Part shown: positions 12,199 to 23,551 of the stretch, piece after piece
Layout: the number at the start of each line of letters is the position of its first letter
Position numbering within the stretch: the first letter of the stretch is position 1
From: Kitasatospora aureofaciens
Lineage (GTDB): Bacteria > Actinomycetota > Actinomycetes > Streptomycetales > Streptomycetaceae
Assembly: GCF_019192735.1 (NCBI RefSeq)
Contig: NZ_JAHTKP010000017.1
Coordinates: 62,001 to 126,000 of the forward strand
DNA: 64,000 nucleotides
Reading direction: 5' to 3'
Translations under genes and position numbers: made by a program
Notes under the pieces: generated by a model
What the model saw: the letters and a program-made list of their open reading frames with translations, nothing else
Databases searched by the model: none
Told to the model about the DNA's origin: nothing

Positions 12199-12468
12199 TC
12201 GCCCGCTCGCCTCCGGGCGCGCCCTTCGGGTACCCGGCGCCGACGCTCATCGCTCCCGCGCTCCCTCCTTCGTCGGTTGCTCCCTCGCTCCCTCGCTTTC
12301 GGCACCGGCGCGCCCTTCGGCTCGGGGCGGGTCGGGTCGCCCGCTCGCCTCCGGGCGCGCCCTTCGGGTACCCGGCGCCGACGCTCATCGCTCCCGCGCT
12401 CCCTCCTTCGTCGGTTGCTTCCTCGCTCCCTCGCTTTCGGCACCGGCGCGCCCTTCGGCTCGGGGCGG
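12198..12468. repeat. 138-bp period tandem duplication
   Basis: Two units start at 12198 and 12336. Over ~133 bp they differ by a single base (GCTCCCTCG versus GCTTCCTCG), so the duplication is recent or is being homogenised. Each unit contains two GCGCGCCCTTCGG cores and Ser/Arg-poor CTCCCTCGCT stretches. It directly follows the glgP stop, with the first base shared, and a 25-bp part of it recurs inside the glgB leader at 2860-2884. No terminator-like hairpin is obvious. Confidence 0.9.
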
Positions 12469-12582
12469 TGCGGGGCAGCCCGTCGCACCGCCCCGGGCGG
12501 CGTTCGCCCGGGCAGCGTTCGACTGCTACGGACGGAAGCCGCCCGGTTGCCCTGCGTTGCAGGCGGGGGGAGCGTTGTGGTC

Positions 12583-13476
12583 ATGATACGAACCATGCGT
12601 GCGGCGGCTCTGGCCGTGCTGTCCGTTGTCCTCGTGGCGTGGCCGGCCCAGGCGGCCCGTTCCTCGGCGCCCCCGCCGCCGGCGGCGCAGCTGACGATCG
12701 AGCTGTGCCCTCCTGAAGCGCCGGTCGTGCCCGGTGAGACGGGGATCCTGGAGGTCCACGTCACCAACCACGGCCCGGCCGCGACCGGCGACGAGACCAT
12801 GGTGGTCGTCCACTTCCCGCCGCCGGGCGTGGTGAGGGACGCGAACCCGCCGGTGACCCTGACGTACTTCGGGACCGGAAGCTCCTACAAGCTGCCGGCG
12901 GGCCTGGCACCGGGGGAGACGTCGGTGGAGCGGCTGTCGCTGTACGTCGCGCCGATCACCTCGCCGTTCACCACGATCAGCGGGGACGTGCAGGCGTTCT
13001 ACCCGGGCGACCCGGACCAGTCCGGTCACACCACCCCGTACAGCTTCACGACCGCCGACACCCGGGCGCACTTCATGGTCGGGGCGTCGTCGGCGTGGGA
13101 GGCCGGCCATCCGGTGCTGCAGCCGGGTGACTTCAAGGGGGCGCCCGGGGCGACGATCGGCCTGCCGCTGTGGGTGTACAACGACGGGCCCTCGTACTCG
13201 ACCCACCCGATCGACGTCCTGATCACGACTCCGGAGCACACCACGCTGACGGGCAAGACGCCGTACGGCTGCACGGCGACCGGGCCGCGGTCGCTGGCGT
13301 GCCACTACGCGACGGGTCCGCGGTACAAGGACGCGACCTTCATCAACCCGAGCGTGGTGATCGACCCGGCGACGGTGTCGGGGCAGGTGCTGCCCGGCGG
13401 GACGCTGGACGTGTCCGGGGTGGAGGACTGCCCCAGCCCGGACTGGCACACGGACTACGCGGTGACGGTGACCTGA
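12583..13476 (+). CDS. Secreted protein with DUF11/CARDB-like beta-sandwich domains
   Basis: The 297-residue protein begins MIRTMRAAALAVLSVVLVAW and is followed by PAQA, a clear Sec signal peptide. The mature part has the pattern of bacterial 'conserved repeat' Ig-like domains (GILEVHVTNHGPAATGDETM, later LPLWVYNDGPSYSTHPIDVL), i.e. two beta-sandwich units, with a Cys pair (CTATGPRSLACHY). No catalytic motif is visible; an extracellular or wall-associated structural role is an inference. A GGGGGAG lies ~11 nt before the ATG; a GTG two codons upstream is an alternative start. Downstream is a strong terminator. Confidence 0.75.
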   Translation: MIRTMRAAALAVLSVVLVAWPAQAARSSAPPPPAAQLTIELCPPEAPVVPGETGILEVHVTNHGPAATGDETMVVVHFPPPGVVRDANPPVTLTYFGTGSSYKLPAGLAPGETSVERLSLYVAPITSPFTTISGDVQAFYPGDPDQSGHTTPYSFTTADTRAHFMVGASSAWEAGHPVLQPGDFKGAPGATIGLPLWVYNDGPSYSTHPIDVLITTPEHTTLTGKTPYGCTATGPRSLACHYATGPRYKDATFINPSVVIDPATVSGQVLPGGTLDVSGVEDCPSPDWHTDYAVTVT

Positions 13477-13494
13477 GCGTTGCCCACCGTCGGC

Positions 13495-13537
13495 GGCCCG
13501 GACCGGGGCGTGTCGAGGACGCGGCCCGGTCCGGGCC
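13495..13537. terminator. Bidirectional hairpin terminator
   Basis: A perfect 13-bp stem (GGCCCGGACCGGG / CCCGGTCCGGGCC) with a 17-nt loop lies between the convergent ends of the secreted-protein gene and the ABC exporter genes. Confidence 0.8.
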
Positions 13538-13559
13538 TCTGCCATGTGCGGGCGGCGGC

Positions 13560-15407
13560 TCAGACCAGGCTGTCCCGCCAGGCCTTGTGCAGCTCGGCGA
13601 AGCGGCCGGCGCCGTCGATCAGCTCCTGCGGGGTGCCGTCCTCGACGATCCGGCCCTGGTCCATCACCAGGACGCGGTCGGCGATCTCCACGGTGGAGAG
13701 CCGGTGGGCGATGATCACGGCCGTCCGGCCGGCCAGCACCGTGCGCATCGCCCGCTGGACGGCCTGCTCGCCGGGGACGTCCAGCGAGCTGGTCGCCTCG
13801 TCGAGGATGAGCACCGCCGGGTCGGCCAGCAGGGCCCGGGCGAACGCGACCAACTGGCGCTGCCCGGCGGAGATCCGCCCGCCGCGCTTGCGCACGTCGG
13901 TGTCGAAGCCGTCCGGGAGCGCGGCGATGAACTCGTACGCGCCGATGTCCCGGGCGGCCTGCTCGACCTCCTCACGGGTGGCGCCGGGGCGGCCGATCGC
14001 GATGTTCTCGGCGACGGTGCCGGAGAACAGGAATGACTCCTGGGTCACCATGACCACCCCGCGCCGCAGTTCGGGCGTGGCGAGGTCACGGAGGTCGACG
14101 CCGTCCAGCCGGATCCGGCCGTCGGTCGGGTCGTAGAAGCGGGCCAGCAGCTTGGCGACCGTCGACTTGCCCGCGCCGGTCGCGCCGACCACGGCCACCG
14201 TCTGCCCGGCCGGGATCAGCAGGTCGAACGGCGGCAGCACCTCCTTGCCGGTGCGGTACGCGAAGCGGGTCCGCTCGAAGCGGACCTCCCGGCCCTTGCC
14301 GGCCGGCTCCGGCAGCCCGGCGGGCTCGGCCGGTTCGGCGACGGTCGGCTCGTGGGCGAGCAGGCCGGCGATCTTCTCCAGTGCGGCGGCGGCCGACTGA
14401 TAGCTGTTCAGGAACATCGCCAGCTGGTCGATCGGGTCGTACAGCCGACGCAGGTAGAGCACGAAGGCGGTGAGCACGCCCAGCTCCGCCGTGCCGTCGG
14501 CGACCAGGTACGCGCCGAGCAGCACCACGCCGGTGGTCCAGATGTTGGCGGTGGTGCGGGAGAGGCCGACGTACCGGGCGAGCTCCAGGAAGCCGTCCGC
14601 GGTCGCGGTGGCGGACTGCTGGTTGACGACGGCGAAGGCGGCGTCGTTGGCCCGCTCGCGGCGAAAGGCCTGCACCGGGCGGATGCCGTTCATGGTCTCG
14701 GTGAAGCGGACGATCATCGAGGCGGCCGAGGTCCGCGAGCGGCGGTACACCCGGCGCGAGCGGGTCCGGAAGGAGTGGGCGATCAGGGCCAGCGGCAGCA
14801 GCGCGGCCAGCGAGGCCAGGCCGAGCCGCCAGTCCAGCACCAGCAGCAGCACCGAGATGTAGCAGACCGACAGGAAGACGGTCAGCAGCTCCTGGAGGCC
14901 CTCGGAGAGCAGCTCGCGCAGCGCGTCGATGTCGCTGGTGGCGCGGGAGATGATCCGGCCCGAGGTGTAGCGCTCGTGGAAGTCCAGGCTGAGCCGCTGG
15001 GCGTGCCGGAAGATCCGGCCGCGCAGCTCCAGCAGGATGTCCTGGTTGACCCGGGCGCTGATCTTGATGAACGCCCACTGGAGCACCGGGCTGAGCAGCG
15101 AGAAGGCCAGGTACGCGGAGATCACCGAGATCAGCGGCCCGGCGTCGTGCTCGCGCAGCGCCGGGATGCCGCGGTCCATCGCGACCGCGACCAGCAGCGG
15201 GCCGGACTGCAGGGCGGCCTGCTGGACCAGGATCACCAGCATCGCGACGGCGATCCGGGCCCGGTGCGGGCCGAGCAGCGAGCGCAGCAGCGCCCGGGGC
15301 GCGCCGGGCGGGACGGGGATGTCCTCCTCGTCGGCCGGGGGCGGGGGCAGCTCCTCCTCGACCGGCTGCTCCCCGGTGCGGCCGGCGGGCTCGACGGTGG
15401 TGGTCAT
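13560..15407 (-). CDS. ABC exporter half-transporter, catalytic partner (TMD-NBD)
   Basis: This 615-residue protein has an ~80-residue Pro/Glu-rich cytoplasmic N-terminus, a six-helix ABC_membrane domain, and an NBD with Walker A VVGATGAGKSTVA, Walker B LILDEATSSLD (intact catalytic Glu) and H-loop IIAHRLSTV. Its signature is degenerate, ISAGQ instead of LSGGQ. ATG at 15407 overlaps the stop of the upstream gene as ATGA, so both subunits are coupled. With its partner it should form an asymmetric heterodimeric drug- or lipid-type exporter in the plasma membrane. The substrate cannot be inferred. Confidence 0.92.
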   Translation of the reverse strand: MTTTVEPAGRTGEQPVEEELPPPPADEEDIPVPPGAPRALLRSLLGPHRARIAVAMLVILVQQAALQSGPLLVAVAMDRGIPALREHDAGPLISVISAYLAFSLLSPVLQWAFIKISARVNQDILLELRGRIFRHAQRLSLDFHERYTSGRIISRATSDIDALRELLSEGLQELLTVFLSVCYISVLLLVLDWRLGLASLAALLPLALIAHSFRTRSRRVYRRSRTSAASMIVRFTETMNGIRPVQAFRRERANDAAFAVVNQQSATATADGFLELARYVGLSRTTANIWTTGVVLLGAYLVADGTAELGVLTAFVLYLRRLYDPIDQLAMFLNSYQSAAAALEKIAGLLAHEPTVAEPAEPAGLPEPAGKGREVRFERTRFAYRTGKEVLPPFDLLIPAGQTVAVVGATGAGKSTVAKLLARFYDPTDGRIRLDGVDLRDLATPELRRGVVMVTQESFLFSGTVAENIAIGRPGATREEVEQAARDIGAYEFIAALPDGFDTDVRKRGGRISAGQRQLVAFARALLADPAVLILDEATSSLDVPGEQAVQRAMRTVLAGRTAVIIAHRLSTVEIADRVLVMDQGRIVEDGTPQELIDGAGRFAELHKAWRDSLV

Positions 15408-17254
15408 CGGGTGGTGCCCCCCTCGGAGATGAGCGCGGCCTCGGGTGCGAAAGCGGCCTCGCCCGACATCAGTTCGCGGTAGTGCGCCGAGCTGCGCAGC
15501 AGCTCCTGGTGGGTGCCGACGGCCTCGATCCGGCCGTCCGCGAGGACCGCGACCCGGTCGGCGAGCAGCACGGTGCTGGGGCGGTGGGCGACCACCAGGG
15601 CGGTGGTGGAGCCGAGGACCTCGCGCAGGGCCGCCTCGACCAGCGCCTCGGTGTGCACGTCGAGGGCGGAGAGCGGGTCGTCCAGGACCAGGAAGGCCGG
15701 GTCGCCGACCACCGCACGGGCCAGTGCGAGGCGCTGGCGCTGGCCGCCGGACAGGCTGAGGCCCTGCTCGCCGACCTCGGTGTCCACCCCGGCCGGGAGC
15801 TTCTCGACGAAGCCGGCCTGGGCGGTGGCGAGCGCGGCGCGCAGCCGGTCGTCGCCCGCGCCCGGGGCGCCCATCAGGACGTTCTCCCGGACGGTGGCGG
15901 AGAACAGGGTGGGCTCCTCGAAGGCCACCGCGACCAGCTCGCGCAGCCGTTCCCGGGGCAGCTCGCGGATGTCCCGGCCGTCCAGGGTGATGGTGCCGGC
16001 GGTGGCCTCGTACAGCCGGGGGAGCAGCGCGGTGAGCGTGGTCTTGCCGCTGCCAGTGGCGCCGACCAGGGCCATCGTCTCGCCGCTGCGGATGTGCAGG
16101 TCGATGCCGCGGAGCAGGTCGGGGGTGCCGTCGGGGGCGTCGGGGTAGCGGAAGTGGACGCCGGTGAAGCGGATGCCGTCGGCGGTCGGGCCGAGGTCGG
16201 TGGCGGTGCCCGGGTCGGCCGGTTCGGGCTCGTCCATGACCTCGAAGAAGCGGTCGGTGGCGGTGGCGGCCTCGTTGGCGTAGGCGAGCAGCCAGCCGAG
16301 GGACTCGACCGGCCAGCGCAGCGCGAGAGCGGTGGAGAGGAAGGCGACCAGGGTGCCGGCGCTCAGCTCGTCGTGCGCGACCAGGTAGGCGCCGACGGCG
16401 AGTGCGCAGCCGAGGGCGAGTTCGGGCAGGCCGACGATGACCGCCCACAGGTTGGCGAGCAGGCCGGCCTTGCGCAGCTCGGTGCGGCGCAGCAGGTGGG
16501 ACTGTGCCGTGAAGCGCTCGGCCATCGAGCGGTGGCGGCCGAAGGCCTTGAGGATGCGGATGCCGAGGATGGACTCCTCGACGACGGTGGCGAGGTCGCC
16601 GTTCTGGTCCTGGGCGCGCCGGGAGGCGCCGGAGTAGCCGGACTCGAAGCGCCGGGTGAGCACGAACAGCGGCGCGGCGGGCAGCACGACGATCAGGGCG
16701 AGCCGCCAGTCCTGGGTGAACATCACCGCCGTGCCGGCCAGGAACATCACCGAGTTGACGATCAGGAAGACCAGGGGGAAGGCCAGGAACAGCCGCATGG
16801 TGTACATGTCGGCGGTGGCCCGGGAGAGCAACTGGCCGGATCCCCACCGTTCGTGGAAGGAGACCGGCAGCCGCTGGAGCTTGGCGAACAGGTCGCTGCG
16901 CATGGCCGTCTCCAGCCCGGCCAGCGGGCGGGCCAGGACCACCCGGCGGGTGTAGAACAGGGCGGCCTCGATCAGGCCGAGGAGCAGCAGCAGGCCGGCG
17001 AGCGGCCAGAGCCCGGCCAGGTCGTGGTCGGCGAGCGGGCCGTCGACGATCCGGCCGAGGACGATCGGGACGGCGAGGACGCTCATCATGGCGAGCACGG
17101 CGGCCGTCACCGAGACGGCCAGCTTTCGGCGGACGCCCCGGGCGTAGGGCCACAGGCGCAGCAGGGAGCGGACCGTGGAGCGGTGCCCGGTCGCGGAGTC
17201 GTCGTGTTGTCGGTTCTCGGCCATCGCCGTGAGGGTAGGCAGAGCTTCCGTCAT
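15404..17254 (-). CDS. ABC exporter half-transporter, non-catalytic-site partner (TMD-NBD)
   Basis: The 616-residue half-transporter has an ABC_membrane domain and an NBD with Walker A LVGATGSGKTTLT, canonical LSGGQRQRLALARA and H-loop VVAHRPSTV, but Walker B is FLVLDDPLSALD, with Asp in place of the catalytic Glu. Paired with the ISAGQ of the downstream subunit this gives one canonical and one degenerate ATP site, as in TM287/288-like exporters. ATG at 17254 has no good ribosome binding site; an internal ATG at 17224 is preceded by TACCCT and 7 nt, which would suit a leaderless start, so the true protein may be 10 residues shorter. Confidence 0.92.
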   Translation of the reverse strand: MTEALPTLTAMAENRQHDDSATGHRSTVRSLLRLWPYARGVRRKLAVSVTAAVLAMMSVLAVPIVLGRIVDGPLADHDLAGLWPLAGLLLLLGLIEAALFYTRRVVLARPLAGLETAMRSDLFAKLQRLPVSFHERWGSGQLLSRATADMYTMRLFLAFPLVFLIVNSVMFLAGTAVMFTQDWRLALIVVLPAAPLFVLTRRFESGYSGASRRAQDQNGDLATVVEESILGIRILKAFGRHRSMAERFTAQSHLLRRTELRKAGLLANLWAVIVGLPELALGCALAVGAYLVAHDELSAGTLVAFLSTALALRWPVESLGWLLAYANEAATATDRFFEVMDEPEPADPGTATDLGPTADGIRFTGVHFRYPDAPDGTPDLLRGIDLHIRSGETMALVGATGSGKTTLTALLPRLYEATAGTITLDGRDIRELPRERLRELVAVAFEEPTLFSATVRENVLMGAPGAGDDRLRAALATAQAGFVEKLPAGVDTEVGEQGLSLSGGQRQRLALARAVVGDPAFLVLDDPLSALDVHTEALVEAALREVLGSTTALVVAHRPSTVLLADRVAVLADGRIEAVGTHQELLRSSAHYRELMSGEAAFAPEAALISEGGTTR

Positions 17255-17439
17255 TTCTCATCAGGTTTTTCGCCCCTGTCGCGGCCGTGGGGCGAGAACC
17301 GGCCACCCGTTCGGGCGGGGCGCGCGTGTCCGGTGGGGCGCGCGTTTCCGGTCGTGCAGGGAGGAGCGCGTCGTGCGCCTCTTGCGAGCCCCTGCTCACC
17401 GCCTTCGTCGACTACGAACTCAAGCCGCGCGGGACTGAC

Positions 17440-17471
17440 GTTGACCGACGCGCACGTTGACTGACGCGCAC
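17440..17471. repeat. Two 16-bp direct repeats in the 230-bp gap before glgX
   Basis: GTTGACCGACGCGCAC and GTTGACTGACGCGCAC are adjacent, with one mismatch. They lie 15 bp beyond the glgX stop, in the gap 17255-17485 upstream of the exporter pair. Each contains TTGAC, so either could be a -35 box or an activator site for the exporter genes. Nothing else was recognised in the gap. Confidence 0.55.
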
Positions 17472-17485
17472 GCCGTTCGAGCACG

Positions 17486-19708
<2,223 letters not shown>

Positions 19709-20049
19709 GGCTGTGCCCTCCCTGGACGGGGTGTCCCGGACCCCGTTCACTTCCTCTTTCCCGGTTTGCGCTGATCGGAAGCGGCTGAACGGGGGCTTAC
19801 CGGCGGATGGACTCCGCGCTGCCCGCCCGACCTTCTGGCAGGGAGCGCGCTCCAGCTGCTTGTCGATCTTGCCGGGCAATCTTCACGGTCGCTTTACCCC
19901 CGCTCCACCCACCTCCCCTCGGGATGCACTCGGGCACCCCGGTTATCCTGCTCCGCGGCGCCTGGCCGTGGCGCGAAAGATCGGCGTCCGGTGCAACTCA
20001 TGGGGGCACTCAACGCGTCAAGAGAGTGGATACCGGGAGGGGAGAAACC
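19709..20049. other. 341-bp divergent gap between glgX and the first L,D-transpeptidase
   Basis: It must carry divergent promoters. The 3' end contains the strong ribosome binding site GGGAGGGGAG for the transpeptidase. No convincing -10/-35 pair, operator or RNA element was identified. Confidence 0.3.
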
Positions 20050-21351
20050 GTGAAGACGGGGAAGGCGGCTGACGCCGCGATACGTACCACCAGTCGCTTC
20101 GGGGGCAAGGGCTTCGGGCCCAGGGGCTATGGGCGCAGGGGTGCGGTGGCGTTGGCCATGGGCGGGGTGCTGCTGCTCACCGCGGCCTGCAACGACGACA
20201 AGGCCAGTAGTGACTCGGCCGGGGGCGGCAGTTCCGCGGCGGCGACGGCGGGAGCGGGGGCGGACGGCAGCGCGGCGCCCGGGGGCGCGCCGGCCACGCC
20301 GAAGACCTCGGCCGCCGTGTTGGCCGTCGAGCCGAAGGACGGCGCCCAGGACGTCGCGCCGAACAACGCACTGCAGGTGGCCGTCTCCAACGGCAAGCTC
20401 ACGACGGTCGAGGTGACCGACAAGAACGGCAAACCGGTCGAGGGCGCGATCACCCCGGACGGCACCGGCTGGAAGCCGGCCGCCGGGCTCGTGGTGGGCA
20501 TGGCGTACAAGGTGAACGCGCAGGCCAAGGACGCCGAGGGCCTGGTGGCCGCGTCCACGACCTCGTTCACCACGCTGACGCCGGAGAAGAAGGTCTCCAC
20601 CAACGACAACATCCGCGACGGCGCCACCTACGGCGTCGGGATGATCGTCTCGGTGGAGTTCACCCGGGACATCAAGAACAAGGACGCCGTCGCCAAGGCG
20701 ATCACCTTCGAAACCAACAACGGCACCGAGGTGAAGGGCCACTGGTTCGGCGATCGCCGGCTCGACTTCCGTCCGGCCGAGTACTGGAAGCCGGGCACCA
20801 AGGCCACCATCAAGTACCGGCTGAAGAGCGTCGAGGTCTCCCCGGGCATCTACGGCGACGTGGACAAGGACGAGCCGTTCACCATCGGCCGTTCGATGAT
20901 CTCCACCGCGGACGCCAAGACGCACCGGATGACCGTCGAGCGGGACGGCAGGAGCACCACCGTGCCGGTCACGCTGGGCGCGGACGCGACGCCGTCCTGG
21001 AGCGGCACGATGGTGATCATGTCCAAGGAGAAGGTCACCCGGATGAACTCGCAGACCGTGGGTCTGGGCGGCGAGTACGACATCCAGGACGTGCCGCACG
21101 CGATGCGGCTGACCACCTCCGGCACCTTCGTGCACGGCAACTACTGGGCCAGCCCGTTCGGGAAGACCAACGCCAGCCACGGCTGCGTCTCGATGGCGGA
21201 CGAGAAGGGCGGCAGCGACAGCTCGGTCGCGGGCAAGTTCTTCAACGACTCGATGGTCGGCGACGTCGTCAAGATCGTGAACTCGAAGGAGAAGACCGTC
21301 TCGCCCTCCAACGGGCTGGGCGGCTGGAACGTGGCCTGGGCGAACTGGTAG
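20050..21351 (+). CDS. L,D-transpeptidase lipoprotein (Ig-like domains plus YkuD)
   Basis: It forms 3->3 peptidoglycan cross-links (or attaches proteins) outside the membrane. The 433-residue protein starts at GTG 20050 after GGAGGGGAG. After an unusually long basic leader (~38 residues with RGYGRRGA) comes a lipobox-like LLLTAAC, an Ala/Gly/Ser linker, two Ig-like domains (EPKDGAQDVAPNNALQVAVS; YGVGMIVSVEFTRDI) and a YkuD domain with HGNYW (about residue 361) and catalytic SHGCVS (about 376-381), then a C-terminal GLGGWNVAWANW motif. It is followed by a terminator and a close paralogue. Confidence 0.93.
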   Translation: MKTGKAADAAIRTTSRFGGKGFGPRGYGRRGAVALAMGGVLLLTAACNDDKASSDSAGGGSSAAATAGAGADGSAAPGGAPATPKTSAAVLAVEPKDGAQDVAPNNALQVAVSNGKLTTVEVTDKNGKPVEGAITPDGTGWKPAAGLVVGMAYKVNAQAKDAEGLVAASTTSFTTLTPEKKVSTNDNIRDGATYGVGMIVSVEFTRDIKNKDAVAKAITFETNNGTEVKGHWFGDRRLDFRPAEYWKPGTKATIKYRLKSVEVSPGIYGDVDKDEPFTIGRSMISTADAKTHRMTVERDGRSTTVPVTLGADATPSWSGTMVIMSKEKVTRMNSQTVGLGGEYDIQDVPHAMRLTTSGTFVHGNYWASPFGKTNASHGCVSMADEKGGSDSSVAGKFFNDSMVGDVVKIVNSKEKTVSPSNGLGGWNVAWANW

Positions 21352-21403
21352 GCCTTACCCGCTGGTAGGCGCCGGTAGTCCCGGTGCCCCGGTGGTTTCT
21401 CGT

Positions 21404-21443
21404 CGATCGGCCCGACCCTCACCCGTTGGGGTCGGGCCGATCG
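21404..21443 (+). terminator. Rho-independent-like terminator
   Basis: A perfect 15-bp stem (CGATCGGCCCGACCC / GGGTCGGGCCGATCG) with a 10-nt loop is followed by CATTTTCC, 52 bp after the first transpeptidase gene. Confidence 0.85.
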
Positions 21444-21550
21444 CATTTTCCAAGCGCAAAGCCCTCGAATGGCGCAACCTTTCCGGTGGTCAGCGCGTGT
21501 ATTGGTCGGGCCCGGTGGGGTTCGAGTGGGGTTCAGAGGGAGGGATCGAC

Positions 21551-22777
21551 GTGAGGTCGATACGCAGAGTGGTGGCCACCGGTCTGGTCGGCGGCATGAT
21601 GGTGCTGACGGCCGCGTGCAACGGCGACGGTGGCGGGAGCGCGGCCAAGGCCGACCTGGGGGCCGGCGCGGCGGGCAGTACGGCCTCGGCCTCCGCCGCT
21701 CCCACGAGCGCGGCGCCGAAGGTGTCGCAGGCCGTGGTGAGCATCGAGCCGAAGACCGGCTCGGTGGACGTGGCACCGGGCGCGCTGAAGGTCGGGGCGA
21801 CGGGCGGCAAGCTCACCACCGTCAAGGTGAGCGACAAGACCGGCAAGGAGATACCCGGCACGATCGCCGCCGACGGCTCCAGCTGGACTCCATCGACCGG
21901 CCTCTCGGTCGGCACCGGCTACCAGGTGAGCGCGATGGCCGCGGATGCCAACGGCGTGGTCGCCGAGGCGGACAGCAACTTCACCACGCTGACGCCGGAG
22001 GCCCAGGCAAAGGCGGTCGACAACGTCGACAACAACGCGACGTACGGTGTCGGCATGATCGTCTCGGTGGAGTTCACCAAGGACGTCAAGAACAAGGACG
22101 CGGTCGCGAAGGGCGTCACCTTCGAGACCGACAACGGCACCGTGGTCAAGGGCCACTGGTTCGGCGACCGCCGACTGGACTTCCGCCCCGAGGGCTACTG
22201 GAAGCCGGGCACCAAGGTGACCGTGCACTACCGCCTGAAGAGCGTAGAGATCGCCCCGGGCGTCTACGGCGGCTCGGACCGGGACGAGCCCTTCACGATC
22301 GGGCGATCCCAGATCTCGACGGTTGACGCGGCGGCGCACAAGATGACCGTCGAGCGGGACGGCCAGAGCTCCGACATCGACATCACCTCCGGCTCGGACG
22401 ACCACCCGACCTGGAACGGCACCATGGTCATCATGTCCAAGGAGGGCACGGTGCGGATGCAGTCCAGCACCCTGCCCGGCATGACCGGCGCGCCCTACGA
22501 CCTCCAGGTGCCGCACTCGATGCGGCTCACCACCTCCGGCACGTACGTGCACGGCAACTGGTGGGCCAAGAACGGGGTGTTCGGCGGGGACAACGTCAGC
22601 CACGGCTGCGTCGGCCTCAAGGACGCCGAGGGCGGCGGCGACTCCACCTCGATGGGCAAGTTCTACGACGGCTCGCTCGTCGGGGACGTGGTGATCGTCA
22701 AGAACTCCATCAAGAAGGAGACCCTGGAGCCGGACAACGGTCTGAGCGGCTGGAACCTGGCCTGGAGTGCCTGGTAG
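21551..22777 (+). CDS. L,D-transpeptidase lipoprotein, paralogue of the preceding gene
   Basis: GTG at 21551 follows GGGAGGG. The 408-residue protein has a shorter leader and lipobox LTAAC (about residue 24), then the same architecture: Ig-like domains (VSIEPKTGSVDVAPGALKV; YGVGMIVSVEFTKDVKNKD), YkuD domain with HGNWW (about 334) and SHGCVG (about 350-355), and a C-terminal GLSGWNLAWSAW. Long identical stretches (KGHWFGDRRLDFRP) indicate tandem duplication. The terminator between the copies and separate ribosome binding sites suggest independent expression. Both should act on the outer face of the membrane. Confidence 0.93.
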   Translation: MRSIRRVVATGLVGGMMVLTAACNGDGGGSAAKADLGAGAAGSTASASAAPTSAAPKVSQAVVSIEPKTGSVDVAPGALKVGATGGKLTTVKVSDKTGKEIPGTIAADGSSWTPSTGLSVGTGYQVSAMAADANGVVAEADSNFTTLTPEAQAKAVDNVDNNATYGVGMIVSVEFTKDVKNKDAVAKGVTFETDNGTVVKGHWFGDRRLDFRPEGYWKPGTKVTVHYRLKSVEIAPGVYGGSDRDEPFTIGRSQISTVDAAAHKMTVERDGQSSDIDITSGSDDHPTWNGTMVIMSKEGTVRMQSSTLPGMTGAPYDLQVPHSMRLTTSGTYVHGNWWAKNGVFGGDNVSHGCVGLKDAEGGGDSTSMGKFYDGSLVGDVVIVKNSIKKETLEPDNGLSGWNLAWSAW

Positions 22778-22793
22778 AAGCAGGTTTGCGGCA

Positions 22794-22823
22794 ACCCGGG
22801 CTTGACGGACGTCGGGCCCGGGT
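22794..22823 (+). terminator. Terminator after second L,D-transpeptidase
   Basis: An 8-bp stem ACCCGGGC / GCCCGGGT with a 14-nt loop is followed by a run of five T residues (CGCTTTTTGC). Confidence 0.8.
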
Positions 22824-22905
22824 CGCTTTTTGCTTGCACGGGGCATATGCCGACTCGGCGGAGATCGTTTGTTCATTGTCCGTACGCGGCTGCTTGCGTT
22901 CCGCA

Positions 22906-23463
22906 ATGATGGGTCGCATGGCGGGTTGGGGCGAAACAGATCAGTCATCAGTTCCCGGGGCCGGTTTGGTCGCCGAGGCGACCTGGATCGACGTCCAGGG
23001 AGCGCTCTCGGCGCTTGAGCGGCTCAGCTCCGCGGAGCTGGAGGAGATGTACTTCGGCAGGCTGCGCGATCAGTCCACGCCGAGCGAGGTGCGGCTGCCG
23101 TCCCGGCCGGAGTCCGGCCCGGTGGCCCGTCGGCTGGTGCTGTCCGTCCTGGAGTCCTGGGACCTCCACCAGCACCTGGAGGCCGGGGAGTTACTCACCA
23201 GCGAGCTGATCTCCAACGCCGTGCGGCACGCCGCCGGCCGCACCATCGGGCTCCAGGTGAGCCGCAAGCCCGGCTGGCTGCGCATCGAAGTCCGAGACTC
23301 CTCGCGGGCGTTGCCCTGCGTGATCCTCGCCGAGCCGCTGCCCGTCAACGAGCGGGGGCGGGGCCTGCGGGTCATCGACGACCTCGCCGACCGATGGGGC
23401 GCCGACCTGCTGCCGCGGGGCAAGGGCGTCTGGTTCGAGCTGAAGATCCGCGAACGCCACTGA
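22906..23463 (+). CDS. RsbW-type ATP-binding (anti-sigma/regulatory kinase-like) protein
   Basis: A HATPase_c_2 (GHKL) protein of ~185 residues. The N-box is LLTSELISNAVRHAAG and the G1 region is ERGRGLRVIDDLADRWGAD; the C-terminus GVWFELKI is typical of Streptomyces RsbW-like proteins, which bind ATP and control partners such as anti-sigma antagonists. An extra ~55 residues precede the ATPase core. Three in-frame ATGs (22906, 22909, 22918) are possible and none has a Shine-Dalgarno. It is monocistronic and no anti-anti-sigma partner is adjacent. Confidence 0.85.
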   Translation: MMGRMAGWGETDQSSVPGAGLVAEATWIDVQGALSALERLSSAELEEMYFGRLRDQSTPSEVRLPSRPESGPVARRLVLSVLESWDLHQHLEAGELLTSELISNAVRHAAGRTIGLQVSRKPGWLRIEVRDSSRALPCVILAEPLPVNERGRGLRVIDDLADRWGADLLPRGKGVWFELKIRERH

Positions 23464-23505
23464 GGCTTTTCTTCCCCGGGCTCTTCTTCCCGGCCCGTAA
23501 AACAC

Positions 23506-23551
23506 GCAGGGCCCCCGAGATCGCCGCGGTCCGGCGGATGGGGGCCCCTGC
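23506..23551 (+). terminator. Terminator hairpin after the ATPase gene
   Basis: GCAGGGCCCCC and GGGGGCCCCTGC pair over 11 positions with one bulged G, 42 bp after the stop. The loop region is itself GC-rich and can pair (CCGCGGTCCGGCGG). Confidence 0.65.

Noticed and set aside
13560..17399. A single 1279-codon minus-strand frame that looks like a fused transporter
   Set aside because: Only the last 615 codons are a real protein; the upstream part is out-of-frame translation of the other ABC gene, which has its own correct frame and ATGA overlap.
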